Shown: piece after piece, positions 56,728 to 64,000 of the stretch
Numbering within the stretch: the first letter of the stretch is position 1
How the letters are laid out: the number at the start of each line of letters is the position of its first letter
DNA from: an uncultured Bacteroidales bacterium
Lineage (GTDB): Bacteria; Bacteroidota; Bacteroidia; Bacteroidales; JAUNSR01
Assembly: GCA_947074145.1 (NCBI GenBank)
Contig: CAMTOJ010000014.1
Coordinates: 1 to 64,000, forward strand
DNA: 64,000 bases
Direction of reading: 5' to 3'
The notes under the pieces: generated by a model
What the model was told of the DNA's origin: nothing
Seen by the model: the letters and a program-made list of their open reading frames with translations, nothing else
The model's database searches: none
Made by a program: the position numbers and the translations under genes

Positions 56728-57771
56728 ATGATATTCAGAACAGAAATTGAAAGAAACAATAATCCATTATCTATAAGTTATGACGACAAGATACTTATGA
56801 TAGGTTCATGTTTTACCGAAAACATCGGCAATTGGTTAAAAGATAGTTTATTCGATATTGATTTCAATCCATCCGGCATAATGTACAATCCTGTATCTGT
56901 GGCAGACTCTTTGCTAAATATCATAAACCAACGCAGATTTGAGGATAAAGAACTGTTTTATCATAACGGAGTTTTCAATAGTTTCTATTATCATTCAAGA
57001 TTCTCTAATTCCGACAAAATTGAGATGATAAACAATATCAACAATGATATAATATCGCAAAAAGAGCGTCTTGAAAAAACCGACATCTTATTTGTAACAT
57101 TCGGAACGGCTTGGGTTTATTCACTCAATAAAAACGCAGCAGACTATATTAATACTTTTATAAGAAAAGACTCAGCAACAGATGAGCAAATAGTGGGTAA
57201 CTGTCATAAACTATCTGATAAGTTATTTACAAGAAGGCGTCTTGATATATCTGAAATAACAACGCTTTGGAGTGAGATCATCTCAAAACTAAGAGTTATT
57301 AATAAAGATATGAAGATCATATTTACCGTAAGTCCTATCCGACATATCAAAGATACTCTTCATGGCAATCAATTAAGTAAGGCTGTACTTCAGTTAGCGA
57401 TTGAAGAGTTGTGTTGCAAAAACAATAACGTAAGTTATTTTCCTGCATACGAAATACTGATTGACGACCTTCGCGACTACCGTTTTTACACACCTGATAT
57501 GGTGCATCCATCAGAATCGGCAATAGAATATATAAAAGAGAAATTTTCTGAATATTATTTTAATAAAGAAACTGTTTCACTCCACAAAGAGTGTCAAAAA
57601 ATCAGCCGAGCACTCAATCATCGCCCAAAAAACGAAAATAGCTATGAATACTTAGTATTTTTAACACAAAACATCAATAAGTTAGAATCATTAATACAGA
57701 AATATGACTACTTTTCGTTTCAGAAACCCTTGAAACAATTTTTAAGAATTAAACAAAATATCAAGACATAA
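56728..57771 (+). CDS. GSCFA domain protein
   Basis: 347 residues of the GSCFA family, named for the N-terminal motif seen here as MIGSCFTENIGNWL. It is related to SGNH/GDSL esterases: an FGTAWVY block and a C-terminal DMVHPS (Asp and His) follow. Family members are thought to act on polysaccharide or peptidoglycan acyl groups, without proof. No signal peptide. It precedes the murF-alr gene by 77 bases, so a cell-wall link is plausible. Confidence 0.85.
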   Translation: MIFRTEIERNNNPLSISYDDKILMIGSCFTENIGNWLKDSLFDIDFNPSGIMYNPVSVADSLLNIINQRRFEDKELFYHNGVFNSFYYHSRFSNSDKIEMINNINNDIISQKERLEKTDILFVTFGTAWVYSLNKNAADYINTFIRKDSATDEQIVGNCHKLSDKLFTRRRLDISEITTLWSEIISKLRVINKDMKIIFTVSPIRHIKDTLHGNQLSKAVLQLAIEELCCKNNNVSYFPAYEILIDDLRDYRFYTPDMVHPSESAIEYIKEKFSEYYFNKETVSLHKECQKISRALNHRPKNENSYEYLVFLTQNINKLESLIQKYDYFSFQKPLKQFLRIKQNIKT

Positions 57772-57848
57772 TAATAGTGTACAAACACGCCATGACGTTA
57801 AAACAAGGGATATGATCTAAAAGCTATTCATCTTACTAAACTAATCTT

Positions 57849-60314
57849 ATGGACTATAATATTTCAGAGATTGCATCTATCATTAAAGCCAAACACAAGA
57901 ACCTTAAAGAAAATGTCATTAGTATATTATTGACAGATAGTCGCTCTCTAACTTTTGCAGAAGAAACACTTTTTTTCGCCATAACAAGCTCAAAAAATGA
58001 CGGACATAAATATATCGAAGACCTATACAAAAAAGGTGTTAGAAATTTTGTCGTTTCAAATAAATACAAGGTACCTTCCCAATTCAAAGATGCCAATTTC
58101 CTTCATGTAAAAGATACTCTAAAAGCTATTCAGACACTTGCTCGAGAACATCGTATGAGATTTTCTATTCCTATTATCGGAATAACGGGAAGTAACGGCA
58201 AAACGGTAGTAAAAGAGTGGTTATATCAACTTTTGCAATCTGATAAATATATCACTCGTTCTCCAAGAAGCTACAACTCTCAGATTGGTGTGCCTCTTTC
58301 TGTGTGGGAACTTTCCGAGCAAAGTGAACTCGGGATTTTCGAAGCCGGAATATCGCAAAAAGACGAGATGCAGAATCTACAAGATATTATAAAACCAACA
58401 ATCGGTATTCTTACAAATATCGGCGATACACATCAGGAAAACTTTACCTCACTTAGAGAGAAACTTGATGAAAAACTTAAACTGCTCAGAAACTGTGATG
58501 TCATAATTTACAATGGTGATGAGCCTGCAATAGCAACAGCTCTGGAAGAGTCATGTCTTACTCTAAAGGAGATTGCCTGGTCAAAAAAAGATCCTAATAA
58601 ACAACTATATATAAAGAGAATTGAAAAAGGGGAGTTTTCTACCTCTATCAATTATATCTATCTTGGATTTGAAGCATCATATACAATCCCTTTTATTGAA
58701 GATGCTTCAATAGAAAACTCCATTACAGCACTTGCCGTAATGTTTTATTTTGGCATTCTTCCTGATGAAATTGAAAAAAGAATGCGTACACTTGAGCCTG
58801 TTGCAATGAGGCTTGAAGTAAAAGAGGGTAAAAATAATTGTCTTCTTATCAACGATACTTATAACTCTGATATAAACTCTCTGGATATAGCCCTTGACTT
58901 CCAGAACAGAAGAGCATCTACATATAAAAAGAACACTCTTATTATTTCCGATATACTTCAGACAGGATTACTTCCGCGTACACTATATCGCAAGATTGCG
59001 GATATCTGTAAAGGAAAAGGTGTTGATAAAATAATTGGCATAGGAAGTGATATTTCGGAAATGAAATCAGTATTCGAATGTGAAAGTTATTTTTTCAATA
59101 CAACAGACGATTTTCTAAATTCAGATCTGATTGATTCTTTTCACGACGAATTAATATTGATTAAAGGTGCAAGAAGCTATAACTTTGAACATATATCCGA
59201 GTATCTTGAGCTCAAACAACATGAGACCATACTTGAGGTTAATCTGGATGCCGTAATTCATAATTATAATGTTTACCGAACTCTTTTAAAACCAACAACA
59301 AAGATGGTATGTATGGTAAAAGCATTCGGTTATGGGGCGGGATCGTATGAACTTGCAAAGACTCTTCAGGATGCCGGTTGCGAATATCTTGCTGTGGCAG
59401 TTGCCGATGAGGGTGCCGAACTTCGTAAGCAAGGTATACAGATTCCTATTATTGTTATGAATCCTGAGATATCAGCGTTTCGCACAATTTTTAGCTATAA
59501 CCTCGAACCTGAGATCTATAGTTTTAAACTCCTTAATGCATTTATTCATGAAGCAGAAATATACGGCATTACAAATTTCCCCGTACATATAAAGATAGAT
59601 ACAGGGATGCATCGACTTGGCTTTCAGCCTGATGATATTGAAAAACTTGCCGATATGCTTGTCCGTCAAAATACAGTGTTGGCAAGATCTGCCTTTTCTC
59701 ATCTTGCCGGAAGCGGAGAAGAGGAGTTTGATTACTACACCAAAATGCAATTTGATATATTCGACAAATCGACAGCTTTGCTTGAGAATAAACTCGGTCA
59801 TAAACTGCTAAAACATATACTTAATACAGCCGGTATTGAGCGATTTGCCGATCATCAGATGGATATGGTACGTCTTGGCATTGGTCTTTATGGAATAGAA
59901 GGGTCATATAAAAAGCTGCCATTACGTAATGTCAGTACACTACGTTCAATAATTCTTCAGATTAATCATTTTTCAAAAGATCAGACAATAGGTTATTCAA
60001 GAAAAGGAAAACTTACCAGAGATTCCCGTATTGCTGCAGTTCCTATCGGTTATGCAGATGGCTACAATCGTCATTTGGGTAACGGAATAGGATATATGAT
60101 GGTTAACGGTTTTAAATGCCCAATTGTAGGAAATGTCTGTATGGATGTTACTTTAATTGATGTGACTGATTGCGAATGTAAAGAGGGAGATTGCGTTATT
60201 GTTTTTGGCGATGAACTACCTGTTTCCGAGCTGGCTAATAAATTAGACACTATAGCCTATGAAGTTATTTCCACTGTATCATCAAGAGTAAAACGAATAT
60301 ATTTCCGTGAATAA
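57849..60314 (+). CDS. murF-alr: Bifunctional MurF ligase and alanine racemase
   Basis: 821 residues. Residues 1-455 form UDP-MurNAc-tripeptide:D-Ala-D-Ala ligase, with the N-terminal UDP-binding domain, the ATP loop GITGSNGKTVVKEW near 113-121 and NDTYNSDINSL. Residues about 460-821 form PLP-dependent alanine racemase, with VNLDAVIHNYN, the PLP lysine in MVKAFGYGAG (Lys about 491) and the catalytic tyrosine region IGYADGYNRHLGNG. The fusion couples supply of D-Ala with its use in peptidoglycan and is known in Bacteroidota. Both active sites look intact. Confidence 0.95.
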   Translation: MDYNISEIASIIKAKHKNLKENVISILLTDSRSLTFAEETLFFAITSSKNDGHKYIEDLYKKGVRNFVVSNKYKVPSQFKDANFLHVKDTLKAIQTLAREHRMRFSIPIIGITGSNGKTVVKEWLYQLLQSDKYITRSPRSYNSQIGVPLSVWELSEQSELGIFEAGISQKDEMQNLQDIIKPTIGILTNIGDTHQENFTSLREKLDEKLKLLRNCDVIIYNGDEPAIATALEESCLTLKEIAWSKKDPNKQLYIKRIEKGEFSTSINYIYLGFEASYTIPFIEDASIENSITALAVMFYFGILPDEIEKRMRTLEPVAMRLEVKEGKNNCLLINDTYNSDINSLDIALDFQNRRASTYKKNTLIISDILQTGLLPRTLYRKIADICKGKGVDKIIGIGSDISEMKSVFECESYFFNTTDDFLNSDLIDSFHDELILIKGARSYNFEHISEYLELKQHETILEVNLDAVIHNYNVYRTLLKPTTKMVCMVKAFGYGAGSYELAKTLQDAGCEYLAVAVADEGAELRKQGIQIPIIVMNPEISAFRTIFSYNLEPEIYSFKLLNAFIHEAEIYGITNFPVHIKIDTGMHRLGFQPDDIEKLADMLVRQNTVLARSAFSHLAGSGEEEFDYYTKMQFDIFDKSTALLENKLGHKLLKHILNTAGIERFADHQMDMVRLGIGLYGIEGSYKKLPLRNVSTLRSIILQINHFSKDQTIGYSRKGKLTRDSRIAAVPIGYADGYNRHLGNGIGYMMVNGFKCPIVGNVCMDVTLIDVTDCECKEGDCVIVFGDELPVSELANKLDTIAYEVISTVSSRVKRIYFRE

Positions 60315-60372
60315 CAGGTTTGTGATAATTAATTTATAATTTTATTGATTATTATTCGCCATATATCCGTGT

Positions 60373-61251
60373 ATGGAATATTATGACGCGTTCAAAATCG
60401 GAATTATGAATTTAAAAGATATGAATAAGAGCGCCCTTGTTCTTGAAGGGGGCGGGATGAGAGGTATATTCACAGCAGGAGTTCTCGACTATCTGATGGA
60501 TAATGAGTTATGGTTTCCCTATACAATCGCGGTTTCAGCCGGTGCCAGCAATGGCATCTCTTATATGTCAAGACAGCGTGGACGAGCTAAATTCGGTGAT
60601 ATAGATCTTTTAAAGATACGACCTTATATCGGTATGAAACATTTCATCAGAGGCAAAGGTTATATAGACTTAAACTATATTTTTTACGAATATCCACAGA
60701 AGCATTATCCGCTCGATTTCAAAACATATTCCGAATCATCAAATCGTTTTATAGCAGTGACTTCCGATTGTATTTCAGGAAAGGCTAAATATATGGAGGA
60801 GAAAAGTGATGAAAAAAGATTGTGCGATATTCTTAAGGCCTCTTGTTCTTTACCGTTTATTGGTCCTATTGCTTATGTCGATGGTATTCCTATGCTTGAC
60901 GGTGGGATTACAGATCCTTTGCCAATCAAAAAAGCTATGGCAGACGGCTTCACAAACATTGTTGTTGTTTTGACACGAAACAAAGGTTACAGAAAGAATA
61001 TCCGCAAACGTCCAATTCCGAAATTCATTTATAAGCAATATCCGAATCTAAGAGATGCTTTATTTGAAAGATCAAAAGAATATAATGATACACTTCAATA
61101 TATTGAGCAACTTGAGGAAGAGGGGAAAATAATCGTGATAAGACCTCAAAAAAAGATTGAAGTAGGAAGAACGGAAAAAGATCCTAAAAAACTAACTGAT
61201 TTCTACGATGAAGGGTATGAGGAGGCAAAACGTATGTTATCTTTGAAATAA
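60373..61251 (+). CDS. Patatin-like phospholipase
   Basis: 292 residues. Oxyanion hole GGGMRG, nucleophile elbow VSAGASNG (Ser) and catalytic Asp in LDGGITDPLP give a complete Ser-Asp dyad. The C-terminal region (about 220-292) is of the type found in bacterial YjjU-like patatins. The start may be internal: a Met 11 residues later (60406) would remove a short non-conserved N-terminus. Acyl hydrolysis of membrane lipids is presumed; there is no signal peptide. Confidence 0.88.
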   Translation: MEYYDAFKIGIMNLKDMNKSALVLEGGGMRGIFTAGVLDYLMDNELWFPYTIAVSAGASNGISYMSRQRGRAKFGDIDLLKIRPYIGMKHFIRGKGYIDLNYIFYEYPQKHYPLDFKTYSESSNRFIAVTSDCISGKAKYMEEKSDEKRLCDILKASCSLPFIGPIAYVDGIPMLDGGITDPLPIKKAMADGFTNIVVVLTRNKGYRKNIRKRPIPKFIYKQYPNLRDALFERSKEYNDTLQYIEQLEEEGKIIVIRPQKKIEVGRTEKDPKKLTDFYDEGYEEAKRMLSLK

Positions 61252-61314
61252 ATTCGCTCTGAATTGTTATATCAGTATATGTAAATGCATAAAGCAAGCT
61301 AAAAATCAGAAAAT

Positions 61315-61923
61315 ATGTATATTAAGTTATATTCAAAGAACCCGAGTCAGGCAGAGATTGCAAGAGCGGTTTCGATATTGAAAAACGGTGGTATAATAAT
61401 TTATCCAACCGACTCTGTTTATGCTATGGGATGTGATGCCCTTAACGTAAGAGGTGTAGAAAAGATATATAAATACAGAGGAATTGATGCCAAGAAAGCT
61501 CTTCTCTCAATTATATGTTCTGATTTGAGTAATATTAGCCAATATGCAAGAGTAGATAATCAGCAATTTAAGATACTTAAAAAGAATCTGCCCGGAGCTT
61601 TTACTTTTATCCTTGAGGCTAGTAGCAGTTTACCCAAACTTTACAAATCAAGAAAAACTGTCGGGATAAGAATTCCTGATAATGATATAATAAGAGCTAT
61701 TGTTGAACAGCTTGGTAACCCTGTCCTTACCGCCTCTATTAAAGATGAAGATGATGTGATAGAATATACAACCGATCCGGAATTGATTTACGAAAGATAT
61801 GAAAATCAGGTTGATGCCGTAATTGATGGCGGATATGGAAATAATCAACCATCTACAATTGTTGATCTTACAACCGACGAACCGGAAATTATACGTCAGG
61901 GAATAGGGGAACTTATACTCTGA
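61315..61923 (+). CDS. Sua5/YciO/YrdC family protein (YciO type)
   Basis: 202 residues. The N-terminal [20 protein letters not shown] and [18 protein letters not shown] fit the YciO branch more than TsaC/Sua5, which forms threonylcarbamoyl-AMP for tRNA t6A. The [18 protein letters not shown] end is standard. No second copy lies in this window. Function is t6A synthesis or a related nucleotide-binding role; uncertain. Confidence 0.85.
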   Translation: MYIKLYSKNPSQAEIARAVSILKNGGIIIYPTDSVYAMGCDALNVRGVEKIYKYRGIDAKKALLSIICSDLSNISQYARVDNQQFKILKKNLPGAFTFILEASSSLPKLYKSRKTVGIRIPDNDIIRAIVEQLGNPVLTASIKDEDDVIEYTTDPELIYERYENQVDAVIDGGYGNNQPSTIVDLTTDEPEIIRQGIGELIL

Positions 61924-61962
61924 TTCTTTTTTAATTCATCGCACGAAATAAACGATAACTAA

Positions 61963-63087
61963 ATGCTGTTTAAAGATATTATAGGACATGACGATATTAA
62001 GCAGAGATTAATAAAGTCTGTAAAAGACAATCATATTGCTCATGCTCAATTGTTTTCAGGTCTTCCAGGGCTTGGGAAATTTCGGCTGGCTCTTGCTTAT
62101 GCTCAATATATACATTGTACCAATCGTAAAGATGATGATTCTTGCGGTGTATGTAGCTCATGTGTAAAATATAATAAGCTGATTCATCCCGATCTGCATT
62201 TCGTTTTTCCTGTTCTTAATAAGAAAGGGAAGAAGGATGCTTATTGTGATGATTATCTTCCCGAATGGCGTGTCTTTCTTACTCATAATGAATATTTCGA
62301 TCTTAATGATTGGCTTTCAGATATAGGAACCGATAATCAGCAAGCTAATATTTTCACCCGTGAAGCGGATGAGATTATTAAGAAACTGAGCAAAAAGTCG
62401 TATGAGTCGGAGTATAAGATTATGATTATATGGCTTCCCGAGAGAATGAGGGAGGAGGCTGCCAATAAGATTCTGAAAATTCTTGAAGAACCATACGACA
62501 ACACATTCTTTCTATTGATAAGCAATGATCCTGAATCACTTCTTACGACTATCAGATCGCGAGCTCAACAGATATTCGTACGACCTCTTTCTGAAGAGAT
62601 CATAAAGAGCGCGCTTGTTAACAGATATGGAGTTGATAATGCGCAGGCGGTGAATATCGCTCACATTTCAAACGGTAATATCCACAAGGCAATTGAGAAT
62701 ATCAGTATCTCCGAGGAGAAAGAGTATTTTCTCGAACTCTTTATGCACATGATGCGTATGTCTTACGGTAGAAAACTAAAAGAGATGAAGCTTTGGAGCG
62801 AGGAGGTTGCGGGACTTGGTAGAGAGAAGCAAAAGCTGTTTCTTCAATATTCGCAGCGTATGATTCGCGAAAATTTCATAATGAATTTTTCTACTCCGGT
62901 TCTTAACTATATGACTTTACCGGAGATTAATTTCTCTACTCGCTTTTCCCCTTTTGTAAACGAGAATAATACGGAGCAGATAATGGAAACACTAGAGCTT
63001 GCCGAACTTCACATTACCCAGAATGTGAATGCTAAGATGGTATTTTTCGATATGGCATTGCGGTTTATCATGCTTCTGAAACAATAG
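61963..63087 (+). CDS. holB: DNA polymerase III subunit delta prime
   Basis: Clamp-loader subunit of the replicase; 374 residues. AAA+ domain with P-loop-like GLPGLGKFRLALAYA, in which Phe replaces the usual Ser/Thr, so ATP binding may be weak or lost, as in other delta-prime subunits. The zinc finger is CTNRKDDDSCGVCSSC. Sensor region PESLLTTIRSRAQQIFVRPL is typical. It lies 39 bases after the YciO-like gene, so probably one transcript. 40-base gaps here fit operon spacing. Confidence 0.92.
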   Translation: MLFKDIIGHDDIKQRLIKSVKDNHIAHAQLFSGLPGLGKFRLALAYAQYIHCTNRKDDDSCGVCSSCVKYNKLIHPDLHFVFPVLNKKGKKDAYCDDYLPEWRVFLTHNEYFDLNDWLSDIGTDNQQANIFTREADEIIKKLSKKSYESEYKIMIIWLPERMREEAANKILKILEEPYDNTFFLLISNDPESLLTTIRSRAQQIFVRPLSEEIIKSALVNRYGVDNAQAVNIAHISNGNIHKAIENISISEEKEYFLELFMHMMRMSYGRKLKEMKLWSEEVAGLGREKQKLFLQYSQRMIRENFIMNFSTPVLNYMTLPEINFSTRFSPFVNENNTEQIMETLELAELHITQNVNAKMVFFDMALRFIMLLKQ

Positions 63088-63389
63088 TATTATATTTCAG
63101 AGATTGCAAACAGAATATTGTATTTTAAATATAATATACTTTCTTACTTTTATTCGATCTGAGAATAAGTTACATTTTTTTTTACGAAAAAAGCGGATAA
63201 TATCGTATTTTTACTCTATAAATGAAAAATATTAATCAGTAATAGAAAAATTTTGTACTATTACTAATCTCCTTGTTAAAAATCTAATAATAAGTCTTAT
63301 GCCGCAAATCAAGCAGACAATGCTCGTTGCATTATTTTTAATAAATATGTAGCTACCAAAGCAAAACGAAAAAATTTGAGGATATTATA
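63088..63389. other. Intergenic region after holB
   Basis: AT-rich. Two coding-like but interrupted stretches occur: a 17-codon ATG frame at 63299-63352, and AANQADNARCIIFNKYVATK in another frame. Neither has a plausible complete gene. They may be remnants continuous with the decayed frame at 63390. Confidence 0.35.
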
Positions 63390-63641
63390 GTGGATAAAGA
63401 TGTTTCACTTAAAACGGCAGATGATTTAATGAATAATATCATAACCTATAATGATACGACAACATATCATTTTAAAATATTGGAAACAACAGAAAGGTTA
63501 CTGATATGATCTTATAAAAATTATTTTATCGGCACGTGCTCTGTCTCCCATCTTATTGAAGATCAAATTGATCACGGTGCCGATCTGAATGAATACGATA
63601 ATAGTATTCTGATTTTAATTGAAGATTTCAGGTTCATGTAA
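63390..63641 (+). pseudogene. Possible decayed small gene with an in-frame TGA
   Basis: A GTG after a GAGGAT site opens a frame of 83 sense and stop codons. It is interrupted by TGA at 63507-63509, then continues in the same frame to TAA at 63639-63641. The product reads coherently on both sides (VDKDVSLKTADDLMNNIIT..., ...SHLIEDQIDHGADLNEYDNS). HGADLN is loosely ankyrin-like. Either a pseudogene or two short ORFs; no homologue recognised, and nothing indicates selenocysteine use. Confidence 0.3.
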
Positions 63642-63690
63642 TCTTATTTTTTTTCTATATCGTTTCCTCATAACCAAAAAATAATATATT

Positions 63691-64000
63691 ATGAAAAATA
63701 GACACATTAAATCCATACAAGCCGGTATTCTGCTAATAGCGGGATTCCTGGGTATTATATCCTGTGGGAATACAAAAGAAAAGACAGAAAACACGGGTTA
63801 TTCCAATATCATAGAGTTGTCGGACGCAATTTCAGATTTGAAATCAGTGAAGTTATCCGAAATAGCCGATTCAATAAGCTATATACCGCTGAGTAATGAT
63901 ATTATGATTGGCAACAGAGTTTTATTTAACGCTTCCGATAAATATTTATACGCCGGAGCATCTGTTTTTGACTGGGATGGTAATTATCTTTTTGAAATAG
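63691..64000 (+). CDS. 6-bladed beta-propeller lipoprotein, N-terminal part
   Basis: The gene is cut by the right edge; 103 codons are visible. Lipoprotein signal with FLGIISC (Cys25). The following SVKLSEIADSISYIPL matches the N-terminus of the Bacteroidota 6-bladed beta-propeller (DUF4934/5128-like) family, and ASDKYLYAGASVFDWDGNYLFEI starts the propeller blades. These surface lipoproteins often occur in clusters; function unknown. A paralogue may follow outside the window. Confidence 0.75.
   Translation, partial: MKNRHIKSIQAGILLIAGFLGIISCGNTKEKTENTGYSNIIELSDAISDLKSVKLSEIADSISYIPLSNDIMIGNRVLFNASDKYLYAGASVFDWDGNYLFEI

Noticed and set aside
63507-63509. In-frame TGA as selenocysteine or readthrough
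   Set aside because: No selenoprotein family, no SECIS-like fold recognised, and TGA is a normal stop elsewhere in the window.

Overview
The window comes from a low-GC member of the Bacteroidota, most likely the order Bacteroidales. Evidence for this is the set of -7 boxes of the form TAnnTTTG, the typical gene families (GSCFA, DUF4919, MurF-Alr fusion, long PurF, FKBP/SlyD with a Cys tail) and a type IX secretion system (porU-porV) with matching cargo C-terminal domains. T9SS argues for a Porphyromonas/Tannerella/Dysgonomonas/Paludibacter-like lineage rather than a typical gut Bacteroides, but the genus cannot be fixed from sequence alone. Most of the window is ordinary chromosome. I see no phage, integron, CRISPR array, rRNA or tRNA gene.

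Layout. 0-6 kb: the first codons of ribosomal protein L31 type B (minus strand, cut by the edge), lpxB, a CcsA/ResB-like membrane protein, aroB and a secreted endonuclease I. 6-14.4 kb: three consecutive secreted T9SS cargo proteins and a beta-barrel protein. The first two cargo proteins share chitobiase-C-terminal-like and OB-like modules; the third has galactose-binding-like repeats. 14.4-20.7 kb (minus strand): OmpA-family lipoprotein, Dna2-like nuclease-helicase with a DUF4919 protein, mscL and a TPR-like secreted protein. 20.9-26 kb: pyrH, frr, rsgA and a long PurF. 26-34 kb: rex with an FAH-family hydrolase, the T9SS sortase porU and shuttle porV, ispF and an FKBP/SlyD isomerase. 33.7 kb: a compact palindromic intergenic repeat. 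34-38.6 kb: aroC, clostripain-like lipoprotein, tadA with a small RHH-like gene, yraN and birA.

39-46.8 kb: two closely related large secreted MG2/macroglobulin-like proteins in the same orientation, separated by an inverted copA-copZ copper export pair. 46.9-51 kb: a GH29 alpha-L-fucosidase between two AraC-family regulators. One is divergent, with a 21-bp-period direct repeat between the genes; the other is membrane-anchored. 51-56.6 kb: a NatAB-like ABC exporter, a beta-barrel protein and class I fumarase. 56.7-63.1 kb: GSCFA protein, MurF-alanine racemase fusion, patatin-like lipase, YciO/Sua5-type protein and holB. The right edge carries a probable decayed ORF and the start of a 6-bladed beta-propeller lipoprotein.

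The most coherent theme is the cell envelope: lipid A and peptidoglycan synthesis, T9SS machinery plus cargo, OmpA and beta-barrel proteins, and macroglobulin-like proteins. The signals I consider most worth a second look are the palindromic repeat at 33.7 kb, the AraC-type operator before the fucosidase, the macroglobulin-like pair around copAZ, the T9SS cargo tandem, and the overlapping leader ORF and alternative hairpins around lpxB.
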